A stretch of DNA of 64,000 nucleotides, from contig JALPQD010000215.1 in NCBI GenBank assembly GCA_023101885.1, positions 1,054,001 to 1,118,000 on the forward strand, given 5' to 3'. The translations under genes and the position numbers were made by a program. Shown in pieces: positions 1 through 11,240 of the stretch. The DNA is from Typhlomys cinereus. Lineage: Eukaryota > Chordata > Mammalia > Rodentia > Platacanthomyidae. Within the stretch, counting starts at the first letter, position 1. Every line of letters starts with the position of its first letter. The notes under the pieces were generated by a model. That model saw only the letters and a program-made list of their open reading frames with translations, was not told the origin of the DNA and made no database searches.

Positions 1-1990
1 CTTGGCTTGGAGATATCACACAGCACATCTAACCTTCCTCAGCTGGAAAGCGCGCTGGGCTACGGGGATGAGAGACATCTCCCTCAGAAGCCCCTTTTTC
101 TCTGCACGACACGGCAAGGACCTCGACATTCTCTCAGAGGCCACACAGAAGTGACGTGAAAGTGAACGGATCAACCTCCTGCACATCTAGGCAGACACAG
201 GCCAACCTGCCCGGCCGGAAGCCTCACCCTTCACCCTTCCACGTGACTTCCTTCCCGAAGGTTCTTCATATTGCTCCAGGAGAGGGTTCCCAGGCACCCT
301 CTGGGATGAAGACCCTTCTGAGGACTTCCCCACCTGTCCAGGGCTGAGTCACCTCAGGTGGAGAACCTGACAGTGACCAAGTCTAGCCAGAGTCTGCCTC
401 GGTTCCTTTTTAAAGGGACTTGCATCAGACCCGAGGGCAGCACCTCTGGGTTCATCTTACGGCCACGCTCGCTGGGCGACTCATTCTACTTGTGCCCTGC
501 AGGGAGCAAGCAGGGCTCATGACAAGGGGCCTCTCCATTGCCCACATCATCTAATGCCAAGAGTGGCGAGGAAGAAGAAGGAGAGAAGAGGAAGACAGCA
601 GGAGTCGGGGCTCTAATGTGCCACAGCATCTCTTTGATCACATTTCCTCAAGAATTTGGGCTTTTCCACTGTTGATGCATAAAAACCACAGGCCAGATGC
701 TGGGACAGGAAGGATGTGCTGGTGAACATAGTGACCAGAGTGAAACTCTGATCTAGCCCTTGGGGGCGGGGGAGGTCAGGACACCAGGGTGAGGCTCTGA
801 TGTAGCCCTCTGCTGGTGTGTGGGGACTCCTCAGGACACAGAAGTGTCTGCCTTGAGTCAGGGGGTCTTTTCCCAGGATGGGGGAGCAGACCAAAGAAGA
901 CTTCAAGAAGGGACCTAAAGTGTTCCAAGTCCAAAGAGCGCATCAGTCCATTTTTAAGACCCTTAGTCCTAAGCGTTCAGGGAGCCAAGAGAGTTTGAGG
1001 GCAGCCCTAAGCTACCGAGTGAGGTGCTGGCTCACAATGAAAAGAGGAGCAGAGGGACACCCCATATCTGCACAAAAGGGAATCTCACACACTGAACTAT
1101 GCATCTAGTTGGCCTTTTTTTTTCATGAGCACACACCCTATCAGTACATGTATAGATCAGACTCATTTTAAGACTGCAAGGATTCCGCTGTACAGCTGTT
1201 CCATGATCAGTCTAACCTTGCTGGTGGACAGAGGCTCGTTTCCGGCCTTCTTTGCCGGTGCCGCGGTGACTACCCTCAGATGTTTCCTTTTTTATCTGTG
1301 GGGTAAATTCCTAGAATGCATCAGGAGAACGATGCGCGTGGCCAGAGACGGCCAGAGTGCTTTGTAAAAGAGAAGGTCAGCAGCATCCGCCATCAGTAAG
1401 GTACTGAAGTGCCCAAGAAACGACAAGAATGGACTCAATCTTCCAGTTTCCCAGACATCCTGCGCACAAGCAGTGGGACATGTTGCAGGGGACACGGAAC
1501 ATGCTAACAAATCAAACCACATGCGTCTCCACCTGAGCCAGAGCTGTCCAGACCCATAAATCCAGTGCTTTTTCCACAGTACCTTCTGTAACTATTGCCC
1601 AGACCATACTCCCTTAAAACAAAATAAAAAAAGCAGTGTGTGCACCGGCCAAACCAGGGAGTTGCAACAGGTTATTCTGCGTAAATTCACCAGCAAGTGC
1701 ACCCACGTATAAAACACAGAAGGGGTGTCTCAAAACCACAGTCCTCCAACAAGCCACAAGCATTCGAGGTACATGCTCCTTTTTTAGAGGTACCCCCCCA
1801 AAAAAAAACCTAAGTGCGTTAGAAGCCAGAGAAACAGCTTCTCCACCCTCACCTGATGCCCAGACAGGCAAGACTGATTCAACCTATGATTAAAAAAATA
1901 CCTGAAAAACTCTGGCAGCCACTCTCCCCACCAGGCCTTCCCTGTGCATAGCTCATCCCTCTTGCATGCAACCCTGCACACTATGTCTGC
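1..1990. other. Mostly unique non-coding sequence
   Basis: No convincing exon, RNA gene or young repeat is visible here apart from the old L1-like stretch listed separately. Short open frames exist on both strands, but none shows a domain, codon pattern or paired splice signals. It lies leftward of the CpG island at 4-5.8 kb, so it could be intronic to a minus-strand gene starting there (inference). Confidence 0.5.
1140..1375 (-). repeat. Old L1-like fragment (antisense)
   Basis: The stretch around 1300-1320, with a 'ggtaaattcctagaatg' motif, resembles the antisense 3' end of ancient mammalian L1 elements. The following 'gccagagtgctttgtaaaag' fits the next part of that consensus as I remember it. 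The copy is highly diverged and its ends are uncertain. Confidence 0.45.
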
Positions 1991-2004
1991 AACGCTGCAG
2001 GCCA

Positions 2005-2112
2005 GGCCCGATGACTCTCATCTTACAGATGAAGAAACTGGGGCTCGGAGAAATTATGACGCTAAGGTTACAAAGCAGGAAGAAGGCAACATCAAGATTT
2101 GAACCCTGCCTT
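2005..2112 (+). repeat. MIR SINE fragment
   Basis: The MIR core is recognisable: 'cttacagatgaagaaactgg' followed by a ggctcggagaaatta stretch and an ending of 'gatttgaaccctgc'. These are the classic MIR landmarks in sense orientation. This is an ancient mammal-wide element. Confidence 0.8.
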
Positions 2113-3880
2113 AGCTCCCAAACTCAGTTTCTCTGCCTGACCCCACTCATTCCCAGCTTTGGGGGAAAAGGGAGGGGGGCTCTTTGCAGGATGCTCCACA
2201 ACCTGGGTTCTGCTTTGTGGCCACCAGACGATCAGAGAGCAGGGGCTCAGTGCACCAAGGGTTAACAGCTGAGAGGCCGTCAGTGACTCTCTGGGCCAAC
2301 ACAAAAGGAAAATGCACTTCCTGCCCCTGTGGGCCACAATGCTGTTTTCTGCTCAGTAAATTAGGCCCGTTGTTTAATTAAGAGGACACGCAGATTTTTT
2401 GTTATTCTAAATATTTTTGGAACATGATGCTCAGGAGGAAGCTGTCAAAGCAAGGATTTTTTTTTATCTCCCTTCATCTCCCCCCACATTTAGGTTTGTC
2501 TCTTTCGCCACCCCCTACCTTCTAAAAGAAGGAGAACAGCCAACCCCTCCTTCCCTTTTGAAATAAAGATGTCAAGCTGCTCAGGGCTGTCTTAAGTACT
2601 TTATTGAAGGATTAGCTGGAAAAGGAAGTTGAAGAAAGCTGGGCCGGCCCCCTTCCTAGCAATACCCTACCAGGCTACACAACAATGGTACATTTTCCCA
2701 ACGGGCTTTTCTTCTTTTAAGGAGCTACCAGATCCTCGGGTTTGTTTTTTCTGGACCAAGAACAGGGAAAAGGCAGGCTGGAACCCACATACATCCCACA
2801 TCCAACAAAAAGAAGTTGTCCCATCTCCAACCTCTTAGGTTAAAAAATGTTAAAAAAAAAAAAAAAAAAAAGAGAGAGACTTAGAAAATAGCGCCCGCCC
2901 TCTCCTTTCATTCCCCTTCCATGCCCTTTGGACCAGCAGCCCAGGTGAGGAGCCCTACAGTCTTCTCTTTCTTTCACTCACACACCCCCATAGTTCCCCA
3001 TACAGATCTTGCCATGCCTGCTCCTGGGGCACCCAGGCCTGCCCACCTGCACTGCTAAGACCTGCTGAGTTGTCCGCATCACTCCACAACCATCTGGGGG
3101 CTCTCAAATTACACTGAGCCATCTCTTGATGCTTTTAATTACTCCCCAATTATCCATTAAATGACTCCCCACTTTCCTGCACCACGTGCTCGCCTGGGTT
3201 TGCCATACCTGCAATGTGCTCCTTGCTAGGGACAGCCCTCTTCAGAATAAGGGATTCCTCAAGTCCTTGTCTGCCCCTTGTTTGGAACACATCATCACAA
3301 GCTGCCTTTGTAGTCAAGTCAGTGGCGCTCTAGGAAGCCGGCAAACTTCCCAAAAGCAGAGACCTATTCTAGGAGGTGAGATCTCACCGGAGGACTTCCC
3401 CCCTCCCAGTCCTGTGACTCACAGCACCTTTCTGGGGTCTTGGTCATTTCCACCTCACATTAGAGTCATCTACAGATTTGTCTCAAGCTCTTCTATGTGC
3501 CCCGTGGGCAGGGACCAGGTCTTTCTCAACTCACCCTCCCACCCCCACTTTCACCTCCCCCCACACGCGTAACCATCACCTGGCAAAGACCTTGGTACAG
3601 AGAAGCCAGTTAAATATTTGCTCAATTACACATCCATGCCCCCCCACGCATAGCAGCCTAGTATGTAAATTGACTAATATTAATTGAGCGATTGACTAAA
3701 CAGGCCTTCAAGCAGCCTCCCTCTTACCAGAAGAGGGACAGGAGCCACCAGGTGATGTTATCAGGCGGGACTCAGTAGAGTCGGAAATGGCCACAATGTC
3801 GCACTGCACAAGGAATTAAAACTTTTCCGCTTCAAGAGTTAATACTCCACAGTTACTTTGAAACCCAGGTGAACCCAGAA
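2113..3880. other. Unique non-coding sequence, AT-rich then pyrimidine-rich
   Basis: There is a poly-A run at about 2850-2870. Otherwise I see no recognisable repeat or exon. It is the left shoulder of the CpG island. Short frames here have no homology I recognise. Confidence 0.4.
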
Positions 3881-5780
3881 AAGCGAAAGGGCCTCTTAAA
3901 AGCCCAGCAGGAGCCACCCGTCTCCAGGACCTGGGACTTCCCGGGAACCTTCCCCCACGCACACCGCTGGGTGGGGCACTGGCGGCAGCCTCAGCCCTCG
4001 CCCTGCCCCCAACTTCAGGACAGCCCGCAGACACGTCCCGGAGGGTTCCAGCGAGGTTTCAATTTGAACCTGCCGGTCGTGGCCCGGGAGCGATGGGGGC
4101 AGGGGGCGCAATTGTGCCCAGGGCGTGGCTGCAAGGACAGGATGGGGTAAGCGCAACCCTGAACTGGGAAGTGGGGGGAAGTCTACAAAACCCCGCCTCT
4201 GGCCCAAACATCAAAGACACTACAGCCAAGCCGGGTCCCAAAAAGCAGGGAGGGCTACTAACCCTGCGATTCGTCCGGGCGTGGCGGCCCTGGGTGCGGT
4301 GGAATCAGGTGCACGCCCGCACGGCCCGACCGCTGCCGGCATCGGCCTTCAGCCCTCCGGCCACAAAGGTCCAAGCCTGGAAGAGGGCGGCAGAGGGTCT
4401 CTCCTGCTCCCACGGGGCCGCCACTGCCGGGTCCCCCTTTCCCACGCACCGCTCCCCACCCCCCTCCGCGCCCAAGCGCGGCCGGGCGAAATGAGGAAGT
4501 CGGCGGCGGAGGGCGGAAACGGAGCCGGGCGCAACGTCTGCGGCAGGATTGTCCGATTCTGACTCAGGAGGACACCCTGACAGCTGCCGAACGGTCCCCG
4601 CCTGCCCGTTACCTCCGCTTGCCAAACGCCCTAAAACTTAAAAGAAGCCACTGCCCGCAGCTCCCCCCGATCTCATCCCCACCGGGTCCCGGGAGCAGCG
4701 GCGTCCCGGAAGGGGTTAAAAAGTTTGCCCAACTCGGCCCTAGGCGAGGCGCGAGCGGGCGCACGCTCCGGGGACCGGGAGGGAGGCCGCGCTCCCGGTG
4801 CCCGGTCCATGCAGCGCGCCCGGGCGGGGGTGGGGGCACGGCGTCCGGGAGCGCCAGGCCCCGAGCGCCCTATTCCCGAGGCCTCGCTGCCCACGGCGCG
4901 CTCCACCATGCCCGCGCCAGGGATCCGGGGCCCCTGGGGAGAGGATGCGCTGGCGGGGTCGCAGCCGGCGACGTTTGCGCCCGCCCGCACCCAGGCGGGC
5001 CGCACCGAGGCGGAGAACCACACGTCGGCCCGCGGGCCCCAGACGCCGGGCGTCTCGAGGCCGCCCGCATCCACTCGGCCGCCCCGGGCGGGACCCACGG
5101 GTGGGGCTCGCTCACCTGAACCTGGGTCTGCCCCGGGGAACAGGCGCTGCTTCCAAGAGGGTTTTCTCAAGCGCTCGAGAGGCGGCGGGGTGGAGCGAGA
5201 GCGCAAGGCGGGAGCGGCAGCAGGTCAGGATCGTTCAGGCTTCCGTGCCCTGCCCAGGAACCGTGGTGATCTGCGCGCCTCACCGAACCCAGCTCGGCAG
5301 CTCTCCTCCTTTCCGCCCCGCCCTTCCACGGATGGGCCGCTAGCGAGCCGGGCGCCGGCCAGGGGCGGAGTTTCTGCGAGCGCCCGCCCGCGTCCCTTGC
5401 CACCCAATAGAACACTAGGACGCACTTGACGGACAGCCATATTATACAGTAGAAAGTCAGGGGGCGGAACTCAGGACCCAGAGAGGTGGGACTCATCCTC
5501 CGCACCGCCCCCACCTCCACCCACCCCACCTTCCCCCGCGCTTCCGAGGCGGGAGCCCTGCCTCCTGGGCGGGAACAACGCACAGCCAGGTTAGAGGACG
5601 ATGATGGACGCGGACAGCACCCAATCAGGAGCAGGCGGCTCGGGGCGCGGACGGCTCCGGGCACCGCGGGCAGTGCAAGGTTTGGGTTGGGCTGAGGCCG
5701 GGCGGGAGCGAACTGGGAAGGTCCCAGGCTCTCACACTCCGCCCCGTCGAGCTGCGCTCTCTCTTCGTCCTCTCCTACCA
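3880..5780. promoter_or_regulatory. CpG island, probable promoter region
   Basis: CpG dinucleotides are very dense, most strongly from about 4720 to 5720, against a CpG-poor background elsewhere. Plus-strand CCAAT boxes lie at 5404-5408 and 5621-5625. GC boxes (GGGGCGG type) lie near 5362 and 5460 on the plus strand and near 5313-5322 as the CCGCCCC complement. There is no clear consensus TATA box; an AT-rich 'attatac' near 5441 is weak. CpG islands of this size usually mark housekeeping or developmental promoters and are often bidirectional (established knowledge). Open frames across it, up to 234 codons on the plus strand, are expected in stop-poor GC-rich DNA and are not called as genes. 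Confidence 0.75.
5116..5330 (-). other. Possible non-coding first exon (minus strand)
   Basis: Reading the minus strand, a textbook splice donor (TTCAG|GTGAGC) puts an exon end at 5116, inside the CpG island. GC boxes lie just upstream on that strand at about 5313-5322. The transcript start is not determinable, so the right boundary is nominal. No ATG-initiated frame of note runs into the donor, so this would be 5' UTR. A second minus-strand donor (CGGAG|GTAACG) lies at 4613 and a plus-strand one (GG|GTAAGC) at 4146, so direction is not settled. Confidence 0.35.
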
Positions 5781-6745
5781 GGAGAACAGATATTAAGTAC
5801 CATATATGGGAAAAGTGGTATTTTACATAATTATGATGGCTGTGGGGGCGGGCATGGCCTCAGCCCTGCATTCCGTGTGGGCGTCCGGAGTTCGATTTGA
5901 ACCCTGTCTCTTCCAGTCTTTTCTGCGGCGGGTCCCTCGACCTGCAGTGCGCTGCCTTCGCGGGATGAGCTCGCACACATCATCCTAGATAGATATACTC
6001 TTGTAAGTCTTTAAAGATAGGCAAGTTGCATGTTTTTATTTACTTTAATTTTTCAAAAATATTGTACTTATCTTTAATCCTCAGGGATCTGTTCTCTTTT
6101 GGAGCAAGAAATCTAACAGCTTTGGCCTTAGTCAACTGTCCACAGGACCTTTGCTCCCTGATGGCAGGAACCTCACATGGAACTCAAACTGTAACCGGAG
6201 TTGTGTGCGCTGATCTTTTCGTGCGCTCCGGTGCCGATTCCAGGGCGCATTGACAGTGTGGTAGGACTAGTTTCTCCTCCATTACTCTTTCCTATTGGAG
6301 TGTTCTTAACTGTCGTCTCAAATGGCCCTTCCGAATGAACTTTAAAAAAAAAAATCACAGAAGACATCTGGAGAAAAGATTTTGCCACCCAGGTGTCCAA
6401 GAATTACTTTGAATAATAGGTAAAGCTCTCTTCCCAGTTGATAAAAAGGAAACCGCCAAATAATCCAAAGTAAAAATGACCACAACCAACCAGGGGATTC
6501 TCACACACATGAGAATCACCAGTTCAAGACAAGCCTGGGTTACATAGTAAGACTCTACCTCAAATAAATAAACAAGCAGTTGGGGGGGGGGTTGATGAAT
6601 GACCAATAATCATTTTTTAATTGACTCTCAAGAGACAGAGACTAGGATGTAGACACAATGCAGGATGATGACCAAAATTACCCTTGAGCCTCCACAGGGA
6701 CACACAATGTTTTCTGATATACACACACTAAATAAATAAAGTTTA
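5780..6745. other. Unique or very old sequence right of the CpG island
   Basis: AT-rich, no exon recognised. A weak MIR-like match ('agttcgatttgaaccctgtc') lies near 5888. The stretch 6500-6600 has a diverged B1-like segment ('gttcaagacaagcctgggtt'). Confidence 0.35.
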
Positions 6746-7055
6746 TTAAGAGACCGAGAATGTAGCTCAGTGGCAAAGCCCTGACCTAGCGTGTGCAAGG
6801 CCCTAGGTTCAATCTTTTTTCTTTAAATATTTTATTTTTATTTTTGAGAGCAAGAGAGAATGCAGATGCATACCTGCATGCTGCATGCCATGGCAGATGG
6901 GTGAAGTTCAGAGGACAACTTTCAGAAATTAATTTCTCCTTCCACTACGTGGACTTCCAGGGGATTGAACTCAGATCACCAGGTAAGGCACCTGCTAAGC
7001 TATCTCCCCCAACCCCTAGGTTCAATCTCAAAAAAAAAAAAAAAAAAAAAAAACT
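6746..7055 (+). repeat. ID element split by a later SINE
   Basis: The ID/BC1-type head has a tRNA A box (TAGCTCAGTGG near 6765) and a B box ending at 6815. It then breaks and resumes at 7029 with its long A-tail. The break is the SINE at 6816-7013, flanked by the duplicated target 'ccctaggttcaatct' (6801-6815 and 7014-7028). The ID was therefore in place first. Confidence 0.85.
6816..7013 (-). repeat. B2-like SINE inserted into an ID element
   Basis: In minus orientation it reads as a tRNA-derived B2-like head with 'gaactcagatcacc' (B-box complement region), the body 'aggacaactttcagaa', and an AT-rich tail at the left end. A perfect 15-bp target duplication flanks it, showing an L1-type insertion. 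Confidence 0.85.
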
Positions 7056-7069
7056 TTCACTAAGAAAAA

Positions 7070-7300
7070 GACAGGGTTGGGGAGCAGCTAAGTGATAGAG
7101 AATTTGCCTACACATTCAAAAACATGTTCATTCGCCATCGTTATTTATCACAGAAAAATGCAAATGAAGACCCTAGGAAGCCAGACTGGTGGTAGACCGG
7201 CATCTACCCGCAATCCAGAACTACAAAGGCTGCGGCAGGAGCATCACCACAAGCTTGGGATACATGGACCCAGTCTCAAACATACCAACCCCCCCCCAAA
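7070..7300 (+). repeat. B4-like dimer (ID head plus B1 part)
   Basis: A diverged ID-like head ('gagcagctaagtgatagag') is followed by a 7SL-derived B1 section ('aggctgcggcaggagcatca', then 'acccagtctcaaa'). This ID+B1 order is characteristic of rodent B4. Diverged copy. Confidence 0.6.
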
Positions 7301-7639
7301 AAATGAAATATGGTAAGATAGCAGTATCCCCCAGATGGCTTGCTAAAATTAAGATGCTGAGTGTCAGCAAGGCGGGGGAGTGAGTGGAACTCATAATGTG
7401 CTTGTGGGAGTGTGAGCTTCCACAAGCATCTCAGGAAAGTGTGTGCGCTGGAGATGATGGTGAATCCCAGCACTCGGGAGGAGAAAGCAAGCCTTTGGTT
7501 TTATTCATTAGAGTGTGTCACACAGCCCAAGAGGCAGCAATTCCACTCTTAAGTGTCTGCACAACAGAAGTGAGTATTTAGGTCCATCGAAGAAGTTCAC
7601 AGCAGCATAAAATGGCCATAGGAAGGAAGAAGTAAAATG

Positions 7640-7770
7640 GAGCCAGGTTTAGGACTCACCCTGAAACTCCAACGCTCCAAGGCTGAGGCCTGAATCACAG
7701 TGAGTTCGAGGCCAGCCTAAGCTACACAGGACACCCTAACTCAAGGAAACAAATAAATAAAATCAAGTGG
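7640..7770 (+). repeat. B1 SINE
   Basis: The 7SL-derived signature 'gagttcgaggccagcctaag' is clear, preceded by a degenerate 'ccaaggctgaggcctgaatc' and followed by an AAAT-rich tail. Confidence 0.8.
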
Positions 7771-8069
7771 ATCAGTTGATATCCTCATACAATAGATTTC
7801 TCCCATCCAATAGAGATATTCTAGAAACCCCCAAAAACTCGGGTCCATCTTGCTCCCCTCAGCCCTGCCCGGCTGCTGCTGGATTGTGTGGTCAAGTGAG
7901 CTGGTTCCTTCTGATCTGATTGGCTGTGAGCCGAACTACACCTGCAACTCTCGTGTCCTCACCTCTACCTCAGGCACTCATGTCACCCCACGAACCTTCA
8001 CCACTCGCCAGGCTCCCTGCTAGGTGCCTTATTTGCATACTATCGCCGTTAAGCCTCTTGTAGATTCTG

Positions 8070-8185
8070 TGAGACTAGACACAGACACGATCCCCATTTT
8101 TGTAGAAGAGGAAAACGAGGCTTAACAAAATCAAATGACTCTCCAAAACTCACCCATCTGCTAGGTGGGGGAGCTAGATTGACAC
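8070..8185 (+). repeat. MIR fragment
   Basis: A diverged MIR core: 'tccccatttttgtagaagag', an 'aaaacgaggctta' stretch, and a following accession-like 'actcacccatctgctag'. Ancient. Confidence 0.6.
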
Positions 8186-8429
8186 CTAGGTGGAACCCAC
8201 TGCCCAGGTGCCCACATCTGCACTGCCCACCGCGACCTGCACCCTTCTCTCCTCCTTTGCTGCCCGTGCCTGACCCAGTCTGCTACCTCCAACTATTCCA
8301 GCCACAGGACTTCTGGCCCATGCTCCGCCCCAGCCACCTTCTGTTCTACAGCCTTTTCTTTTTAAACCACATCTTAAGAATCGTGGTCAACCCTCCGAAG
8401 GACTCCGGGTTGGCCTATCACACAACCGC

Positions 8430-8630
8430 TTGTACATCCATGTTTGTTGCACGCTGTTTACATTTAGCTAAGCTATGGAATCAAGCCAATGTGCTACATT
8501 GGCACAATGGCGTCTTAGCCATGAAGAAGAATGAAATGTTGTTGCAGAAAAATGAATGGAAATGGAGATCAGCGTGTTAAGTGAAATAAGCCAGGCTCAG
8601 AAAGATCACGTGTTTTCCTTCCTCTTCCAA
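8430..8630 (+). repeat. L1 3'-region fragment
   Basis: The run 'tatggaatcaagccaatgtg', then 'gaagaatgaaatg', then 'gttaagtgaaataagccagg', follows the L1 3' consensus in order as I know it. Sense orientation; 5'-truncated and diverged. Confidence 0.85.
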
Positions 8631-8659
8631 TGCATAATCTAAATTTAAATATTCTAATT

Positions 8660-8840
8660 ATGGGGCTGGCAGGATAACTCAGCAGATACAGTGTGTGCCT
8701 GCAAACCCGGCCACCTGAGTTCTCCCCTGGAAGCACTGTTGGTGGTTGGAAGGAGAGAACTGATTCCCAAAAGCTGTCCTCTAATCTCCACCCATGAGCC
8801 AGGACGTGCGTGCATGCACGCGCATCTATGCTTAGAGCTG
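8660..8840 (+). repeat. B2-like SINE
   Basis: A tRNA-derived head ('ggggctggcaggataactca', B box near 'cacctgagttc') is followed by a B2-type body ('ggaaggagagaactgattcc', 'tgtcctctaatctccac'). Followed by GC-alternating ACGCGC repeats. Confidence 0.8.
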
Positions 8841-8935
8841 CTGTGGTGTGCACGCCTGCAATCTCAGCCCTTGGGAAGTGAAGGCAAGAGGATCAGGAGT
8901 TCAAGGCCACCCTCTGCCTCCAAACAAGCACATAC
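8841..8935 (+). repeat. B1 partial copy
   Basis: 'gcctgcaatctcagcccttg' and 'gaggatcaggagttcaaggc' are B1/Alu-like 7SL signatures. The copy is short and sits directly on the B2-like SINE. Confidence 0.7.
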
Positions 8936-9214
8936 ATGTGTGTGTGTGCTCATGTGTGCATCTGTGTCATAAAAGTACAAGCTGTGTCAGACAAAGAAGA
9001 GAAGTCTAAAGGGAAGGGAAGGGGTGGGGAAGATTCAGATTCACTTATTGCTTGTTTGCCCTATATATGGAATCTAGATTTAACTACAACTCTGGGAGAC
9101 TGTTTGAGCAAGAGAATGGAGAGCCGAATGAGTCAGGTGCAATGCTGTACAGCTAGGAAACGTCAGCCTGACATGCATTGCTCATGCGCTAACTCAAAAA
9201 ATTGCTAAGACTGT

Positions 9215-9470
9215 AAAGGGGGCTGAAGAGATGGCTCAGGGTTCATGTCTTTGCTTTGTAAGCAAAAGGACTGAAGAGCATACGTAAAAATGCTGGACAG
9301 ATATGGTGGCCTGCAACTCTGACCCTGGAAGGCAGAACCTGGGAAGTCTCAAAGGAAAGCCAGAAGGAGGTGGAGCAATGTAGGACGATTCCTGATACTA
9401 CGCTTAGCCTCCACAGACACATGCATTCAGAGGCCCTCTCCAACACACACACACACACAAAATGTTGCAA
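9215..9470 (+). repeat. SINE-B copy (tRNA-headed, CA tail)
   Basis: SINE-B is my label for a group with a GGGGCTGGAGAGATGGCTCAG-like head, a middle 'cctgggaaatcccagag'-type motif, a 'ccaggatgattcc'-type motif and a (CA)n tail. This copy has 'ggggctgaagagatggctca', a B box near 9265 and the tail at 9444-9462. It is diverged. Confidence 0.75.
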
Positions 9471-10004
9471 AGTAGTGTAAAAATTACTAAAGGCAGTAAA
9501 ATATGCGTAATAAATTTATGGCCTTAGCCTTTCAAGTGTGCAGCTCAGTGACACTAAACATATCTACATTGTTCCACGTCACCATCACCTGCAGCCTCTT
9601 CACTTGATCAAGCCAAAGCTGTGTGCCCCTTACAGTGTCCCCCTCTCCCTACCCCTCCAGCAAGCAGGCTACTTTTTTTGTGATTTTGACTGCTTTGAAC
9701 ACTGCAAACGTGTGGAATGACACGGTGTGAGGCTTTTTGTGATGGGCTAACTTCCCCTAGTAGTAATGTCCTCAAGGTTCATACATGCTGTGCACACGTG
9801 TTTGTTGTATCCAATCCTGCATTAAATTTGACATGGGTTGCTATTGGCTTTCAGCTGTAGTGAGTCATCTTGCTGCGAAACACAGGTGTGTAAATATCTC
9901 CGGAAACCCAGCTTCTATTCATTCGTGCCCCAGACATGGAATGACTACATTACACGGTAATCAAAGCTTTCATTTTTGTGTGTACAGAGAGACTTCTTTT
10001 GTCT

Positions 10005-10130
10005 TCTTTTTTTCTTGTATTTGTGAGACAGGGTCTGGCTGGGTACCTCTGGCTGCTTTGAACTCACAGAAATCCTACTTTTGCCTTGTGAGTGTTTGTG
10101 CCACCACATCTGGCCTGATCTTTAATATCT
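10005..10130 (-). repeat. B1 SINE inside L1
   Basis: Minus-strand B1: 'gagacagggtctggctgggt', 'ggctgctttgaactcacaga' and 'gtgccaccacatctggcctg' are the complement of the B1 consensus. The poly-T/pyrimidine run at its left is the A-tail. Confidence 0.8.
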
Positions 10131-10357
10131 GAAGGAACGCTCGGTGTTTTCCACAGTGCCTGCGATGGTTCCCACCCCCACCAGCCATACACAGCAGTTC
10201 CTGTTTGCCAGCAGGAAGAGGGTTGAGGCCTGGCTTCTCCATGGAGCTGGAGCGCGGTTCTTTAGCCCAGGCTGGCCTCAGTCTCCTGAGCAATCTCCTT
10301 GCCTCCACCTCTCGATGCTGTGTGTGCACCATGTGTCCAGCTGCGTTCCCATTTTCT

Positions 10358-10631
10358 TTTTTTTAAATTTTTTATTTTTATTTATTTAATTGTGCATGTA
10401 TGTGTGTGCGTGTGTGTATGTATGTATGTGTGTGTGCAGAACCACGGACAAATTCGGGAACCACCATGGACCGCCTCCACCTCCTCCTTATTTACTCTGC
10501 CCCGGGATTCACAGGCTCCACCCTACCAGGACCAGAAACGCAGGTCGCCCCAGCTTCTGCCCGAAGGATCCGAACTCAGGACCTTCCGCCTGCAAAGCAG
10601 AGGCTTAACCCCTGAGCCACCTCTCCAGCCC
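10358..10631 (-). repeat. SINE-A copy with 17-bp target duplication
   Basis: SINE-A is my label for a roughly 290-bp tRNA-headed SINE: A box in 'gagaggtggctcagggg', B box in 'gagttcggatccc', body 'gtagggcggagcctgtgaat', 'ccatggtggttcccgaattc', 'gtccgtggttctacacac', and an 'aattgaataaat' tail. This copy is on the minus strand. 'ctgcgttcccattttct' (10341-10357) and 'ctgcattcccattttct' (10632-10648) are the target duplication, one mismatch. It interrupts the L1. Confidence 0.9.
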
Positions 10632-11119
10632 CTGCATTCCCATTTTCTACATCGTTACCAACACTTGATCTTTGAGAAAATGTCTATTATGAGAAAATGT
10701 CTATTAACTGGCTTGTCCTTTTTTTTTTTTTTTTTTTTTTTTGAGTCATGTGCTTGGGAAGGAAACAGGTTGTTGTTGAATTCTGGAACTCTTTATCTTA
10801 AGGTGGTCTCTTGTCAGATATGTGATTTGCTCCCTTCCGGGGCTGCCTGAAGGTTGATGGTGCCTTTGAAGATCTAGTTACGCCTTTTAAAAAAAAAAAA
10901 AAAACAAGCAAACAAATAAAAATTCCTTTTTGCAAGGCCTCAAACATCTAAGAGTTGAGATCTTGCACCCGACTTGGTTTTCCTGCCTTTTGGTTTTCCT
11001 TTTTGTTTGTTTGCATGTTTGTCTTTTGCTGTCCTTCCGTTTTGTTGGTTCCTTGGCCTGGAACTTGCACATAGCAATCCCCCTGCCTTTTCACTGCCCC
11101 CCGCCCCCCAGTGCTGGGT

Positions 11120-11240
11120 TCACAGACAAAGCACCTTCAGGATGCGTGTATGTATGTGGTGCTGGAATCGAATTCAGGGTTTCCTGCATGCCAGGCAAGC
11201 ACTCTACCGACTTAGCCACACCCTGAGCCTCTCAATGAGT
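11120..11240 (-). repeat. ID/B4-like fragment
   Basis: The complement of an ID head: 'tgctggaatcgaattcaggg', 'gcaagcactctaccgactta' and 'gccacaccctgagcc'. Diverged. Confidence 0.65.

Larger units (their letters stand above)
9520..10880 (-). repeat. Long antisense L1 fragment, interrupted by SINEs
   Basis: Successive blocks match the antisense L1 3' region in the expected order: 'gtgtgcagctcagtgacact', 'gtcctcaaggttcatacatg', 'gttttccacagtgcctgcga', 'ccaacacttgatctttgaga' and 'cttgtcagatatgtgatttg'. The order is maintained across two insertions: a B1 at about 10010-10130 and a SINE-A at 10358-10631. No coding capacity remains. Confidence 0.8.

Noticed and set aside
4725..5429. 234-codon plus-strand frame in the CpG island, with other long frames on both strands
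   Set aside because: Stop codons are rare in such GC-rich DNA. Several frames overlap, composition is Pro/Arg/Gly/Ala only, and no domain or conserved start is recognisable.
10299..10850. 183-codon plus-strand frame
   Set aside because: It runs through a SINE-A copy and old L1 DNA. Similar fragments recur at every SINE-A.
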